Below, piece after piece: positions 9,909 through 19,232 of a stretch of DNA of 64,000 nucleotides. The stretch comes from Bradyrhizobium acaciae (GTDB lineage Bacteria > Pseudomonadota > Alphaproteobacteria > Rhizobiales > Xanthobacteraceae), in assembly GCF_020889785.1 (NCBI RefSeq), contig NZ_JACMYK010000001.1, positions 124,001-188,000 of the forward strand, given 5' to 3'. A program made the position numbers and the translations under genes. The notes below the pieces were generated by a model. It saw nothing but the letters and a program-made list of their open reading frames with translations, did not search any database and was not told where the DNA came from. How positions within the stretch are numbered: the stretch's first letter is position 1; every line of letters begins with the position of its first letter.

Positions 9909-9910
9909 AG

Positions 9911-9931
9911 AAAAAATGTGGCGCAACGCCA
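9911..9931 (-). terminator. Possible intrinsic terminator after the AraC-type gene
   Basis: On the minus strand a TGGCG-TTG-CGCCA hairpin is followed by CA and six T residues. It lies about 45 nt beyond the AraC stop and just ahead of the efflux operator, where it could shield the efflux promoter from read-through. The 5-bp stem is short. Confidence 0.45.
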
Positions 9932-9973
9932 ACCCTATGATTTCATGTTCGTTTTCTTTTTGGGGCGAGGTTC

Positions 9974-10576
9974 TCAACCCGTTTGAAGGTTCGGGGCAGG
10001 ATTTCGGATGTCCGGCCACCTGATCCCGTCCGCCGGGTCGGCGCCGGCTCGGTGTGCTCGCCTGCCGGCGTCCGCGACGCTGCGGCATCGCCAGGCCCGT
10101 GGCGGCACGCCGACAAACCGGTTGAAGAGGCGCGTGAGGTGGGACTGGTCGGCCAGGCCGCATTCCAGGGCGATCTGAGCGATGGACCCGTGCGTCGTGG
10201 CCAGAAGCTGCTTCGCCAAGCCGATTCTCGACATCAGGACGAAATCGGAAAACGGCACTCCTTCGCTCGTCTTGAAGGCTCGCGAGAAGTAGCTCGGACT
10301 CAGGTTGACGATGCGGGCCACGGTCCCGATCCGTATGCGCGCGTGCAGGTTCTCATCGATGTACTTCCGGGCGCGCAAAATCTGCCAATGGGCGAGATGA
10401 CCGTTCTTGCCGCAGCTTTGCCTTGGATGGTCGACGAGCCTGCGGGCGTCCTCGATCCGCTGCCGGGCTCCCGGCAGGTCGCGGTCCAGAAGCTTCAAGG
10501 CTTCTTCGAGAAGGACGGCCGCAGCGGCTTGCTTCGTCCGTTCGCTGGATTGAATAGCGGCAAGCGTGGCGGACAT
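9974..10576 (-). CDS. AraC-family transcriptional regulator
   Basis: About 200 residues. The start at 10576 was preferred to 10630 because GAGAGG precedes it. A short N-terminal helical region without a recognisable cupin sensor is followed by the two AraC helix-turn-helix units. The first unit includes RIGTVARIVNLSPSYFSRAF, and the second includes IAQIALECGLADQSHLTRLF with the conserved VPPRAWR end. The tail after residue 170 is arginine- and proline-rich and non-conserved. It lies upstream of the RND operon in the same direction but ends in a likely terminator, so it may act on that operon or on the SDR next to it. The ligand is unknown. Confidence 0.85.
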   Translation of the reverse strand: MSATLAAIQSSERTKQAAAAVLLEEALKLLDRDLPGARQRIEDARRLVDHPRQSCGKNGHLAHWQILRARKYIDENLHARIRIGTVARIVNLSPSYFSRAFKTSEGVPFSDFVLMSRIGLAKQLLATTHGSIAQIALECGLADQSHLTRLFNRFVGVPPRAWRCRSVADAGRRAHRAGADPADGIRWPDIRNPAPNLQTG

Positions 10577-10699
10577 CCCCAACCTCTCGAATAACGGTTG
10601 CGGGCCCAAGATGCTACTCTGCCGGCACAAGTCGAGTTTTCGAGCGTTAACGCTCGTTATTTGTCGTTATCGCGCCGAGGACGGTGCCGATGGCGAACG

Positions 10700-11500
10700 T
10701 CATATTTCGAGATCGAAGGCCTCGGTCGTGCTGATCTCGACGTGCTTTCGCATCTCTTCGGGATAGACGTTGCGGTAGCGTCCCGTCCGCGCCGGAATGA
10801 TCTCGACCATTCGCCTGATCATCTCGTCCGGATCGACCGGTAGAGCTTCGGCGTCCGCGATGGCATCCGCTTCAACTCGCAGCGAGGCATGCTTGGTGAA
10901 GTTTCTCGAGTCGTCGAACCAACTGAAGGCATTCGCGATCATTCCCTCGTTGAATCTGGTGACGGCCGGTCCCGGGTTGATCGTCTGTATTTGTATCCCG
11001 AACGGCTTCAGTTCGTGATGAAGGGCGCGGGAGATCACTTCCAAGGCATGCACGCTGCAAGCATAAGGCGCGACCACCGGGGGAAACTCGAGACTCGCGA
11101 CCGAGGAAACGAAGACGATCTTGCCGCGCGTACCGGCGGCGACCCACTTCCGCACGACCTTCTGAATCAAGGCGAGCGGCCCGAATACGTTCGTCTCGAA
11201 AAGGCTGTGCAGGATCTCCAAGGGAATTTCCGAGATCGGTCCGCCTTCGCCCCGAGCGATGTTATTGACGAGGATACCGAAATCGAGCGGCAGGAGAGCG
11301 TCTATGTCGGTAGCGTTGCGGAGGTTCAGTTTGTGGGACCTGAGGGTGATGCGCCGCAATCGGGCTTTCGTCTGCAGCGCGTCCGCGACGTCCTGCGTAC
11401 GCGCCGTAGCGATCACCTCATGACCGGCTTCGGCCAAGCCGAACGCGACCTCCTCCCCGAAGCCGGATTCTGCTCCGGTGATGAGAATGGTGTCGGACAT
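10700..11500 (-). CDS. Short-chain dehydrogenase/reductase family protein lacking the catalytic lysine
   Basis: A 266-residue SDR. The start at 11500 is the Met of MSDTILITGAESGFGEE, which begins the cofactor-binding strand; the same beginning occurs in the SDR at 16645. The glycine motif TGAESGFG and the active-site Ser (VSSVAS) are present. The usual NNAG reads NNIA, and the Tyr-x3-Lys motif reads YACSV, so Lys is replaced by Val. Classical SDRs need this lysine, so activity is doubtful or the protein has another role. It stands between the AraC gene and the winged-helix ATPase, all on the minus strand. Confidence 0.8.
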   Translation of the reverse strand: MSDTILITGAESGFGEEVAFGLAEAGHEVIATARTQDVADALQTKARLRRITLRSHKLNLRNATDIDALLPLDFGILVNNIARGEGGPISEIPLEILHSLFETNVFGPLALIQKVVRKWVAAGTRGKIVFVSSVASLEFPPVVAPYACSVHALEVISRALHHELKPFGIQIQTINPGPAVTRFNEGMIANAFSWFDDSRNFTKHASLRVEADAIADAEALPVDPDEMIRRMVEIIPARTGRYRNVYPEEMRKHVEISTTEAFDLEI

Positions 11501-11701
11501 CGACCGTCTTCCTCGCCCCGTCCTCGGCCGCATGCGAGCGGCGGCGTCGGTTTGGCGCTCAATATCGTCCCCGTTCCGGCGGCGTTCTTGGATTGTCGAT
11601 CCGAATTTGACTTTCGATGATGCGGTAGCACCAGATGCGGGAGCGGTGGCTTTGGATCAACTTTCGATCGTTGGGCGACAGGCAGGCCTGCGCGCGGCCC
11701 G

Positions 11702-14452
11702 CTACGAAACCTTCGGCACGGGCCCGCTCCGATGCTGCTCGTAGGAGGCCTCGATGTACCGGGCGAAGCTGGATGCTCCGAGCTTCGCTGCCCAAGCGCG
11801 CGCTTCGTCGAAGCAGGCCGCGGCGGCAGGGTCATCCCGTTGCGCGAGCGCGACGGCTTTGAGCCGCAGGGCCTCCGGCAGGAACCAACGGCACTGCATA
11901 GCTTCGAGTTCGGCGGCGAGCTTGCCGGCGAGATTCGCGACCAGGTCGGCCTTTCCGAGAATGAGGCAGCTTTGGAGGACCGGCACCAGGATCCAGTTGT
12001 TCCGATTGGTCAGGGTCTGCCAATCGCCGGCGAGCAGATCGCTCTCGATTCCCGCGAGCGAGGATTCGGTGCGGTGGCGGTGGATCTCGATGACGGCCTC
12101 CAGATTCCGGATCCAACCCTTCCATCGCGCACCGACGTTGAAGCGTCCGCTCAGCACCTCGAACTGGCGCATGATGTCAGCCCAGTCAGAGCTGACGTAG
12201 AGCGTTCTGCAGAACAGCTGGGACAGCGGAATGAAGAGCGTCGGCAGATGATCTCCGGTCTCCGCGATCGCTTTGCGATTCCATTCTTCGGCTTCGTCCA
12301 AACGCCCGACCTGCCAGCAGCATTCGCTGAGATCGCACATCGAGACGGCCCGGTGATTGAGTCCGAAGCGGTTGGCGTCGGCCGCGCTCATCTCGGCCGG
12401 ATAGGCATCGACCACGCGTCGATGCGCTTCCATGGAAGCACCGAACTCGCCGAGATCGTGAAGCGCCCAGCCTTGCAGCGTCTGGGCGACGAAGCCCGCT
12501 GACACGTCGCCCAAAGTCCGCGCTCGATCCTGGAAGGCACGGCCCGCCTCCAGACACTTCTCTGGGCTATACCCGGGGCCCGACAGATAGGAAAGGCCCC
12601 ATCGCGCCTTCAACTCGCTATCAGTGTCACCGAGAGTCTCGGCGATCTCGACCGCCTCGCGATACAGCGCGATCTGTACTGCGAGATCGGGGCGCGATAG
12701 GCCCAAGGCGCGGGCGTACGGCATGAGAAGAGGGAGGCGCTCCGCCGCGCCGGTCAAGGAATCGAGGGTCCGCCGGCTCCAGTCGGTGAACTCGAACATG
12801 TATCCCAAGTGGAGCATCAACGGAGCGAACTTCACCAGCAACGACGACTGGAACGCAGTGTCTCCCATCTCGAACGCCTTGCCGATCGCATACCGCAGAT
12901 CGTCCAAGCGACGCCTCGCGAACGCCGTCGCTTCGACCACGTGGCCCGAACGGATCAGATTGCCGAACCGGTCGCAGTCCGCGATGAGGCGCTCCCCCAA
13001 TTTCCTGACGAGCACATTGTCCGGATCGATCAGGGGAAGTCGCTCTCGCGCGAACGCGCGGATGGTTTCCAGGAATACGTAATGCGGTCGGGTCGGGTCG
13101 GATACGAAGACGACGAGCGACTTCTCGACGAGATCGGCGAGGATGATCGATACCTCCCGAGGAGAGAGGGGCGTCCATCCCGCCACGTCGATCGCCGAAT
13201 CGAGGTCGAACTCTCCGCTGAAGGTCGAGAGGCGCGCGCAGACGATTCGTTCGTTCGCGTCCAGCAGTTCGAAACTCCAGCTGATCGCACCTTCGAGCGT
13301 CTGATGCCTCGGAAGCGCCGTCCGCAAGCCGCGGCTGAGAAACGCGAAACGATCGTCGAGCCGCGAGGCCACCTCCGCCAGACCGAAGGTGCCGACCCTG
13401 CCGGCGGCAAGCTGCACTGCCAGCGCGATGCCGTCGAGGCGACGGCAGATTTCGGCCGCCGGCGCCGCAAGTTCGTCCGTCAACACGAAGTCCGGATCGG
13501 ACGATCGTATCCTCTCGACGAGAAGCTCCACGGCGGCGTAGCGCAAGGCCCCCTCTGCGCTTCCGACGAAACTCACTTCCGGATAAGGCAGACCTTCGAG
13601 CCGATGGACCACTTCGCCTTCCACGTACAACGGTTCTCGGGTGGTCGCGAGGATCCTTGCCCCGGGCACGTTCTGCAGAATGGCGGTCGCCGCCTCGGCG
13701 ATCGATCCCAGCATGTGCTCGCAATTGTCCAGAACGATAAGCACCTTTTTTGCCGCGGTCTTTTCAAGAATGGTCCGGAGGGGATCTCCTCCGGTCTGGT
13801 CCAAGGTGAGACCCGATGCGATGCGGGTCAGGACGAGGTTCGAGTCGCGGATCGGGGCGAAGTCGACGAAGCAGACCTGTTCCGCGATTTCGGAGACGTC
13901 GGAGGAGACGACGATCGCGACGGTGGTCTTTCCGATCCCCGCAGCGCCGACGATGCTAACCAAGCGGCTTCGGCCCAGGAGGTCCACGATCTTCGCAGCG
14001 GCCCCTTCCCGCCCGATGACGGGCTTCAGCAGAAGCGGTAGTTGGCCGTGAAGTGCGGGCGGCGATCCGGCCGGAACGGGAGCAGACGCGCCGTGGCGAG
14101 GTGGCCAGTATTCGAGATGGACGTCGCGCGAGAAGGCGTAGCCATGTCCGGCCGTGCTCAGGACATACGCTTCGTTCGTTCCGCCTTCCGCCAGGCACTT
14201 GCGCAAGGCGGCCACCGTCACGCGCAGGTTCACTTCGGCGACTGTGCGATCGCGCCAGATGCGCTCCAGCAATTCGTCCTTGGTACAGATGGAGCCGGGC
14301 CGCTCAAGCAGGGCCTGTAGGAGTTCGACCGCGCGCGTGTTGAGCGGCAGCGGCTTTCCGTTTCGGGTGAGCACGCGCTGCTTGAGATGCAATACGAACG
14401 GGCCGAAACCGATCCATTCGGTATCCCGGTGTTGTTCCTGCTCCCTACCCAT
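11702..14452 (-). CDS. Winged-helix/NB-ARC-type ATPase transcriptional regulator with TPR-like C-terminus
   Basis: A 916-residue signal-transduction ATPase. Residues 12-110 form an OmpR/CadC-type winged helix (LNTRAVELLQALLERPGSIC, YVLSTAGHGYAFSRD). Residues 145-450 form a STAND-type NTPase with Walker A at 169-177 (GAAGIGKTT) and Walker B at about 236-245 (KVLIVLDNCEH). The rest is a long alpha-helical, TPR-like sensor region. Proteins with this order (predicted ATPase, COG3903 type) activate transcription after ligand binding. Target and ligand are unknown. It is on the same strand as the SDR downstream but about 200 nt apart. Confidence 0.88.
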   Translation of the reverse strand: MGREQEQHRDTEWIGFGPFVLHLKQRVLTRNGKPLPLNTRAVELLQALLERPGSICTKDELLERIWRDRTVAEVNLRVTVAALRKCLAEGGTNEAYVLSTAGHGYAFSRDVHLEYWPPRHGASAPVPAGSPPALHGQLPLLLKPVIGREGAAAKIVDLLGRSRLVSIVGAAGIGKTTVAIVVSSDVSEIAEQVCFVDFAPIRDSNLVLTRIASGLTLDQTGGDPLRTILEKTAAKKVLIVLDNCEHMLGSIAEAATAILQNVPGARILATTREPLYVEGEVVHRLEGLPYPEVSFVGSAEGALRYAAVELLVERIRSSDPDFVLTDELAAPAAEICRRLDGIALAVQLAAGRVGTFGLAEVASRLDDRFAFLSRGLRTALPRHQTLEGAISWSFELLDANERIVCARLSTFSGEFDLDSAIDVAGWTPLSPREVSIILADLVEKSLVVFVSDPTRPHYVFLETIRAFARERLPLIDPDNVLVRKLGERLIADCDRFGNLIRSGHVVEATAFARRRLDDLRYAIGKAFEMGDTAFQSSLLVKFAPLMLHLGYMFEFTDWSRRTLDSLTGAAERLPLLMPYARALGLSRPDLAVQIALYREAVEIAETLGDTDSELKARWGLSYLSGPGYSPEKCLEAGRAFQDRARTLGDVSAGFVAQTLQGWALHDLGEFGASMEAHRRVVDAYPAEMSAADANRFGLNHRAVSMCDLSECCWQVGRLDEAEEWNRKAIAETGDHLPTLFIPLSQLFCRTLYVSSDWADIMRQFEVLSGRFNVGARWKGWIRNLEAVIEIHRHRTESSLAGIESDLLAGDWQTLTNRNNWILVPVLQSCLILGKADLVANLAGKLAAELEAMQCRWFLPEALRLKAVALAQRDDPAAAACFDEARAWAAKLGASSFARYIEASYEQHRSGPVPKVS

Positions 14453-14977
14453 CGCGTGTCATCCAACCTAATCGGCCAAATTCGCGCCTGACGGGTAAGA
14501 GCTGCCGGCTCTGCCGCGACGATCTAAAGATACCTGATCTAGCGACGAATTCCGAGCCTTTCGACCTCTCGCCGGTTTTTGCAAAATGGAGACGGCAATG
14601 AAGGATGTGGCAGCGAAAACAATGAGTTGGATGAATTTCTAGCGGACCGTCGCCAAGACCGCGGTCCGGCACGTCCGGAGCATCGCTATCGCGACGTGTG
14701 CAGCCAAGATCTCGAACCTACGACGACATGGAGGTAAATTTGTGCTGCCCGGCCGCGCCTAGTGGGCTTCAAGGGAGTCTTCGCGGATGAAGATACCGGT
14801 CGTCGGCAGGAACGGGCGCAGAGCGCCCTTCGCTGCGGGGCGATGTGGCTTATCGAACTCCTGCCGATCCGCGTGCGGCGGCCCGCTCCCGCCGACGACA
14901 CGGATCGCGCACGATGCGATCGCGATCCGCGCGCTCGGTAGCCCCGCAGCAGGAATGGTGGCGAGGAGCGTCAGGCT
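14453..14977. other. Intergenic region, no gene seen
   Basis: 525 bases between the ATPase regulator start and the TetR stop. Open frames on both strands lack ribosome sites or family likeness. The promoter of the minus-strand ATPase gene must lie at its left edge; no clear -35/-10 pair was read. Confidence 0.4.
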
Positions 14978-15499
14978 TCAGATGGCCCGCTGCGACCGCC
15001 ACAACTTCACGGTGGCTCGATCGTACGTCGCTGAATCGTCCAAAGCCGCCGACACGACCATCCCGCCGGTGATGATCGCAAGGAGTTCGGTCGCCTCGTC
15101 CTGCAGGAGTCCTGCGCCGACAAGCTTGCCCAGGCACATCCTGAAGAAGCGCCTTACCTCCGCTGCGACCTCTTCCGGCAGACCCAGCGATCCGGCTCCA
15201 AGAACCGTTACCGGACACATCCTATTGGCCGAGAGAACGGTGCCCCGGAAGGCGTTCGTCAGCACGTCGTAGGGATCGATCCCGCCCGCCAGATCTCTGT
15301 CCACCCGCTCGCCAAGTCGGTCGGCATATCTGTGCACGACCGCTGCGGCGAGCTTCTCCTTCGTTGGGAAATGATAGTGCACGCTCGAACTCTTGATGCC
15401 GACGTCGTCCGCGACCTCCCGGAAGCTAAAGCCGTTGAAGCCGCCGCCGCGCATCCGACGCTCGGCTGCGTCCATGATGGACTCTGCGACGCTGCTCAT
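14978..15499 (-). CDS. TetR-family repressor, copy 1
   Basis: 173 residues. The N-terminal helix-turn-helix spans about residues 8-52 (GGGFNGFSFREVADDVGIKS, SSVHYHFPTKEKLAAAVV), followed by an all-helical ligand domain. GGAG lies 7 nt before the start. It is a close relative of the TetR at 19233-19757: the HTH cores are nearly identical and the C-terminal halves are more diverged. A perfect-type RTCTATC-N4-GATAGAY palindrome lies 13-30 nt upstream of the start, so it is probably autoregulated. It is divergent from the isochorismatase operon, which carries the same operators. Confidence 0.93.
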   Translation of the reverse strand: MSSVAESIMDAAERRMRGGGFNGFSFREVADDVGIKSSSVHYHFPTKEKLAAAVVHRYADRLGERVDRDLAGGIDPYDVLTNAFRGTVLSANRMCPVTVLGAGSLGLPEEVAAEVRRFFRMCLGKLVGAGLLQDEATELLAIITGGMVVSAALDDSATYDRATVKLWRSQRAI

Positions 15500-15511
15500 G
15501 GCACGCTCCAG

Positions 15512-15529
15512 TCTATCTTTCGATAGATA
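15512..15529 (-). promoter_or_regulatory. TetR operator in front of tetR copy 1
   Basis: GTCTATC-TTTC-GATAGAT, matching the palindrome before the efflux, isochorismatase and MFS operons. It lies immediately upstream of the ribosome site of the minus-strand tetR gene. A weaker relative (GTCTATT-AGGC-GATAGGG) occurs at 15564-15581. Confidence 0.75.
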
Positions 15530-15816
15530 GTTACATCATCGTTGGTCCGGTCACAAGCCTTTTGTCTATTAGGCGATAGGGACCCAACGTTGCGACGATC
15601 TGAACATGCGCGGTGGCGCCGTCATTGCAGGGTTCATGGAAAGCCCTGCCCGTTCAAATCGGGCGCCGGGAGACAAGAACCTAGGAGACTTTTCCGGTTT
15701 CAATCGGCTCCCATGATGCGGCGAATGAAGACAATGGAAAGGCTCCTTAGGCGACGCAATTAAACCTCGCCTCCGCGCCGACGCGTAAGCCCGCCCGAGG
15801 GAGACAAGTTTTATCA
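15530..15816. other. Divergent intergenic region between tetR copy 1 and the isochorismatase operon
   Basis: This stretch holds a degenerate operator (15564-15581) and a T-arm-like hairpin GCCCG-TTCAAAT-CGGGC near 15648-15664. No gene is supported. Confidence 0.4.
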
Positions 15817-15877
15817 TTCTATCGATAGATAGACGTTGACAGCGCGATTCGCACCACCTACCTAATGATAGATAGAT
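15817..15877 (+). promoter_or_regulatory. Dual-operator promoter of the isochorismatase-SDR operon
   Basis: Palindrome TTCTATC-N4-GATAGAC (15817-15834), one base, -35 TTGACA (15836-15841), 17-nt spacer, -10 TACCTA (15859-15864), then a second, half-degenerate palindrome (15860-15877) overlapping the -10. The arrangement matches the efflux promoter and the MFS promoter, down to the 17-nt spacer. Confidence 0.8.
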
Positions 15878-15902
15878 GGGTTTCCCTACATCGGAGATGA
15901 AG

Positions 15903-16598
15903 ATGCTCGAGTTCACCCATCGCAACCCGGAAATGAAGCTCGGCGAGAAGAGGCGCGTCGCTCTCGTTCTCGCCGACATCCAGAACGAATTCCTCGAAGA
16001 GAAGGAGTCGGGGACCTACTACGCGCTGATCGAGGACGCACTGAAGAAGCGCGACGTCGTCGGCAACCTGGAGAAACTCCTCAAAACGGCGCAGGAGCTC
16101 GGCTACTTCATCGTGCACTCGCCGCACTGGTACTACCCGACGGACCGGCAGTGGACGGTGCCGCCCGGAGCGATCGGTCACTATCTCGGCGGCATCGGCT
16201 TTTGCGGCCGCAAGGATCCGGTCAATCTCGAGGGCTTCGAGGGATCGAGGGCGGACTACTACGAACCGTTCAAGAAGTACCTGCTGGACGGGCACACCTG
16301 CAACACATCGCCTCACAAGGTCTTCGGGTGCGAATCGAACGACCTGATCAAGCAGCTTCGCATGCGCCGTGTCGAACAAGTGATCATGGCGGGCCCCGTC
16401 GCGAACATCTGTCTCGAGTCGCACATGCGCGACGTGATCGAAGCAGGCTTCGAGGTCGCGATGGTCCGCGATGCGGTGGCCGCCGGTGTGAACGAGGAAG
16501 GCGACGGCTATGCGGCGGCGATGGTGAACTACCGCTTCATGGCGAATGCGGTCTGGACGACCGACGAAGCCCTACAGCGCATGAAGGCCGCGGCCTGA
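15903..16598 (+). CDS. Isochorismatase-family cysteine hydrolase
   Basis: A 231-residue alpha/beta hydrolase. The start at 15903 is favoured because CGGAG lies at proper distance, while the earlier in-frame ATG at 15876 sits inside the operator. The catalytic Asp is in LADIQNEF and the nucleophile Cys is in AGPVANICLESHMRD. A Lys in the middle part (FKKYLLDGHTCNTSPHKVFG) probably completes the triad. Family members hydrolyse amides, vinyl ethers or isochorismate; the substrate here is unknown. It is the first gene of an operon with two SDRs and a cupin under the TetR-type operators. Confidence 0.88.
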   Translation: MLEFTHRNPEMKLGEKRRVALVLADIQNEFLEEKESGTYYALIEDALKKRDVVGNLEKLLKTAQELGYFIVHSPHWYYPTDRQWTVPPGAIGHYLGGIGFCGRKDPVNLEGFEGSRADYYEPFKKYLLDGHTCNTSPHKVFGCESNDLIKQLRMRRVEQVIMAGPVANICLESHMRDVIEAGFEVAMVRDAVAAGVNEEGDGYAAAMVNYRFMANAVWTTDEALQRMKAAA

Positions 16599-16644
16599 TC
16601 CCGAAAGCGTACGAAATCCAAAAGCTGAAAGAGAAAGAACGACC

Positions 16645-17514
16645 ATGTCTGACACGATACTCATCACCGGAACGTCGAACGGTTTCGGCAAAGACCTTGC
16701 AAACACGCTCGCCGCCCGCGGTCATCGCGTATTCGCGACCATGCGGGATATGGACGGGCGCAATCGCGAAGTGGCGAAAGAACTGCAGGCGAAGGGCATC
16801 GAGACTCTTGAGCTCGACGTCACGAACAGCGCGAGCGTCGATGCGGCGTTGAAGACGCTGTTAGGCAAGACCGGCGGCAAGCTGGATGTGCTCGTAAACA
16901 ACGCGGGCATCGCCTCTGGAGGTCTCGCGGAGACCTTCACTCCGGAGCAGGTGCGCGAGATGTTCGAGGTGAACGTGTTCGGCGTCCAGCGCATGATCCG
17001 GGCCGTCGTTCCGCAGATGCAGGCGAACAGATCCGGCATGATCGTCAACGTCGGTTCGATCCTGGGCCGGCTGACGCTGCCCTTCTACGGTCTCTACGGC
17101 GCCTCCAAGCACGCCGTGGAAGCCCTGACCGAGGGCTACCGATACGAACTTTCGCAACTCGGCATCGAAGTCGTGCTGGTGCAGCCCGGTCCCTTCCCGA
17201 CGAACTTGTGGGCGGCGGTTCAGAAGCCCTCCGACCCCGGTCGTGCGGACAAGTACGGCGAGGTAGCCGCTCTTCCCGGCAAGTTCGTTGAATTCCTCGG
17301 CGGCGTGTTCGCCGGCCCCGACGCTCCGAACCCGCACGACACGGCAGAAGCGATCGCCCAGCTGGTCGGGACGCCCCGCGGCAAGCGTCCCGAACGCGTG
17401 GTCGTCGGTCTGACGTTCGGCGCCGATGCGGCCAACTCCGCAATCCAACCGATCCAGGAGCAGGTGATCGCCGGCATCGGCCTGGATCATCTCAAGAAGC
17501 TGAAGGTCGCTTGA
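16645..17514 (+). CDS. Short-chain dehydrogenase/reductase
   Basis: A 289-residue SDR with intact motifs: TGTSNGFG at residues 8-15, NNAG, the Ser in NVGSILG, and YGASK. It is longer than the typical 250 residues, with a C-terminal extension (about 215-289) like the classical SDRs of the KR/oxidoreductase group that start MSDTILITG. It lies 46 nt after the isochorismatase-like gene and is predicted to reduce or oxidise a carbonyl/alcohol using NAD(P). The substrate is unknown. Confidence 0.92.
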   Translation: MSDTILITGTSNGFGKDLANTLAARGHRVFATMRDMDGRNREVAKELQAKGIETLELDVTNSASVDAALKTLLGKTGGKLDVLVNNAGIASGGLAETFTPEQVREMFEVNVFGVQRMIRAVVPQMQANRSGMIVNVGSILGRLTLPFYGLYGASKHAVEALTEGYRYELSQLGIEVVLVQPGPFPTNLWAAVQKPSDPGRADKYGEVAALPGKFVEFLGGVFAGPDAPNPHDTAEAIAQLVGTPRGKRPERVVVGLTFGADAANSAIQPIQEQVIAGIGLDHLKKLKVA

Positions 17515-17582
17515 CGACGTTCGAGGTGGATCCGAGCAAGCTCCGCTCGCGGCGGGCTACGCTTCAACAAGGCGAGTGACAT

Positions 17583-18293
17583 ATGGCAACTGAACGCAAA
17601 GTCGTCGTGGTGACCGGCGCGTCACAGGGACTCGGCGAGGCCTTCGTGAAGGCCTATCGGGAACGAGGTTGGCAAGCGGTCGGAAATTCCCGTTCGATCG
17701 CGCCTTCGAGCGACCCCGACTACGTCACCGTCGCCGGCGACGTCGGCGAGCCGGAGATCGCCAGGAAAGTCGTCCGGACCGCGCTCGAACGCTTCGGCCG
17801 CGTCGACACGCTGATCAACAACGCCGGCATCTGGCGCCCCGGCCCGATCGAGGGCCTCTCCGAGGATCTCTACCGACGCGTGATGTCGACCAATCTCGAC
17901 AGCATGTTCTTCGCGACTCAGGCGGCGGTGCCTGCGATGAAGAGACAGGGCCGAGGTCACATCGTCCAGATCTCGACGAGCCTCGTTGAGCACGCGCTCC
18001 AGACAGTGCCGGCCGTCCTCGCCTCGCTGACAAAAGGTGCCGGCGTCGCCGCCACCCGAGGACTCGCGATGGAGCTCGCTTCCAGCAACATCCGCGTCAA
18101 CACCATCTCGCTCGGTATCGTCATCACGCCGCTTCACGACGGATCGAACCCCGAGGACCTGAAGTCTTTCTCGCCCCTCAACCGCAACGGCAAGATCGAG
18201 GATGTCGTACGGGCCATCAACTATCTCGAGGACGCGGACTACGTGACCGGCGAGATCCACTACGTCGACGGAGGTCGGACAGCAGGCCATTGA
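17583..18293 (+). CDS. SDR family oxidoreductase with altered catalytic tyrosine position
   Basis: A 236-residue Rossmann protein. TGASQGLG and NNAG are intact, and the C-terminal YVDGGRTAGH end is typical. At the active site the motif reads ASLTK (in VPAVLASLTKGAG), so the lysine is kept but the position four residues before it, normally Tyr, is Ala. A subgroup of SDRs with ASLTKGG is known to me, so this is probably a natural variant rather than damage. GGCGAGTGACAT precedes the start. It is the third gene of the TetR-controlled operon. Confidence 0.88.
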   Translation: MATERKVVVVTGASQGLGEAFVKAYRERGWQAVGNSRSIAPSSDPDYVTVAGDVGEPEIARKVVRTALERFGRVDTLINNAGIWRPGPIEGLSEDLYRRVMSTNLDSMFFATQAAVPAMKRQGRGHIVQISTSLVEHALQTVPAVLASLTKGAGVAATRGLAMELASSNIRVNTISLGIVITPLHDGSNPEDLKSFSPLNRNGKIEDVVRAINYLEDADYVTGEIHYVDGGRTAGH

Positions 18294-18418
18294 TCCTCGG
18301 CGGACGCACCGCTTCTCGTTGCGCAAACCGATCTTCGAACCTTCTCTCGTCAGCTTCCGCCTCTCTGCCACCGGAGCCGACTGCAATTTGGCAGCCCCTA
18401 CCCAAAGGAGATATCGTC

Positions 18419-18919
18419 ATGACAAACACGTTCATCAGAAACGCGCTGGTTGTCGCCGCCACTGCCACCTCGCTCTTCGGCGCACCTGCCTTGGCTTCTG
18501 AGCAGACCGCGAAACTGCCGCAGGCGACAAACTCGCTCGAAATCCCATTCGAAGATATGACCTTCGCGGATTCCGGATTTGCCGCCTACGGACCCCGCCG
18601 TCCCGACGATCATTCGAACAGGGACATCCTGGTTTCGGACGCCTACGGAAAGGTCACCTCGGGAGCTCACGCCACGATCACGAAGTTTCCGAAGGGCTTC
18701 AAGAGCGCGCTGCACACGCACACCGGCGATTACTATGCGGTGGTGATTTCCGGCGTCATGGCGAACTACCGCCCCGATAGTGAGATCAAGCATCTGAGTG
18801 CCGGTTCCTATTGGTTTCAGAAGGGCGGTGAACCGCATATCACCGAGTGCTTCTCGGAGAATTGCACCGTCGTTCTCGTCCAGGACGTTGCGTTCGATGC
18901 ACAGATCTTGAGCAAGTAA
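18419..18919 (+). CDS. Secreted cupin-domain protein
   Basis: 166 residues. The start at 18419 has AAAGGAG at good spacing. A signal peptide ends near residue 27 (FGAPALAS). The mature part carries a cupin barrel with the metal-binding pattern HTHTGDYYAVVISG and a second motif GGEPHITECF, like DUF4437-type cupins. It is probably a periplasmic metal-binding enzyme or sensor. It is the last gene of the isochorismatase-SDR-SDR-cupin operon, about 125 nt after the second SDR. Confidence 0.85.
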   Translation: MTNTFIRNALVVAATATSLFGAPALASEQTAKLPQATNSLEIPFEDMTFADSGFAAYGPRRPDDHSNRDILVSDAYGKVTSGAHATITKFPKGFKSALHTHTGDYYAVVISGVMANYRPDSEIKHLSAGSYWFQKGGEPHITECFSENCTVVLVQDVAFDAQILSK

Positions 18920-19232
18920 GCGGCGCCGAGGCTTGGCGGTGTTCTTATCGCCAGGTCTGTTGATCCCGATACGGGAGGCAACGTGGCTACGGCGCGCCCG
19001 ACGATCGCGTGAGGTCCATCCTCCACCAATACGGAGCGACCTTCTTGTCGAACATCATGGGGCCGACCGGATCGTGATTTCAGAAGGCGCGGCAATCGAT
19101 CGCCGCCGAACGACCACGCGAGCGCCGGCTATGGCCGGCATCCGCGACCTCGAACCATCACGCTGGAGGCTTCGTATGCGTTGTCGCCGTCGAGACCCGA
19201 CGACCGCAAGACGATCATCGGACCGATGGGCG
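18920..19232. other. Intergenic region, no gene seen
   Basis: 313 bases between convergent genes (cupin on plus, tetR copy 2 on minus). A short TGGCG/CGCCA hairpin about 15 nt after the cupin stop lacks a T run. A 22-codon coding-like stretch from 19010 (ending in NIMGPTGS) may be debris. Confidence 0.4.

Noticed and set aside
15630..15680. tRNA-like T-arm (GCCCG-TTCAAAT-CGGGC) preceded by a GCAGGG/CCCTGC hairpin
   Set aside because: No matching 5' acceptor strand or D-arm was found, and the middle hairpin has an 11-nt loop, so this is not a tRNA gene; at most a relic.
18920..18960. Terminator after the cupin gene
   Set aside because: The stem is only five base pairs and has no T run.
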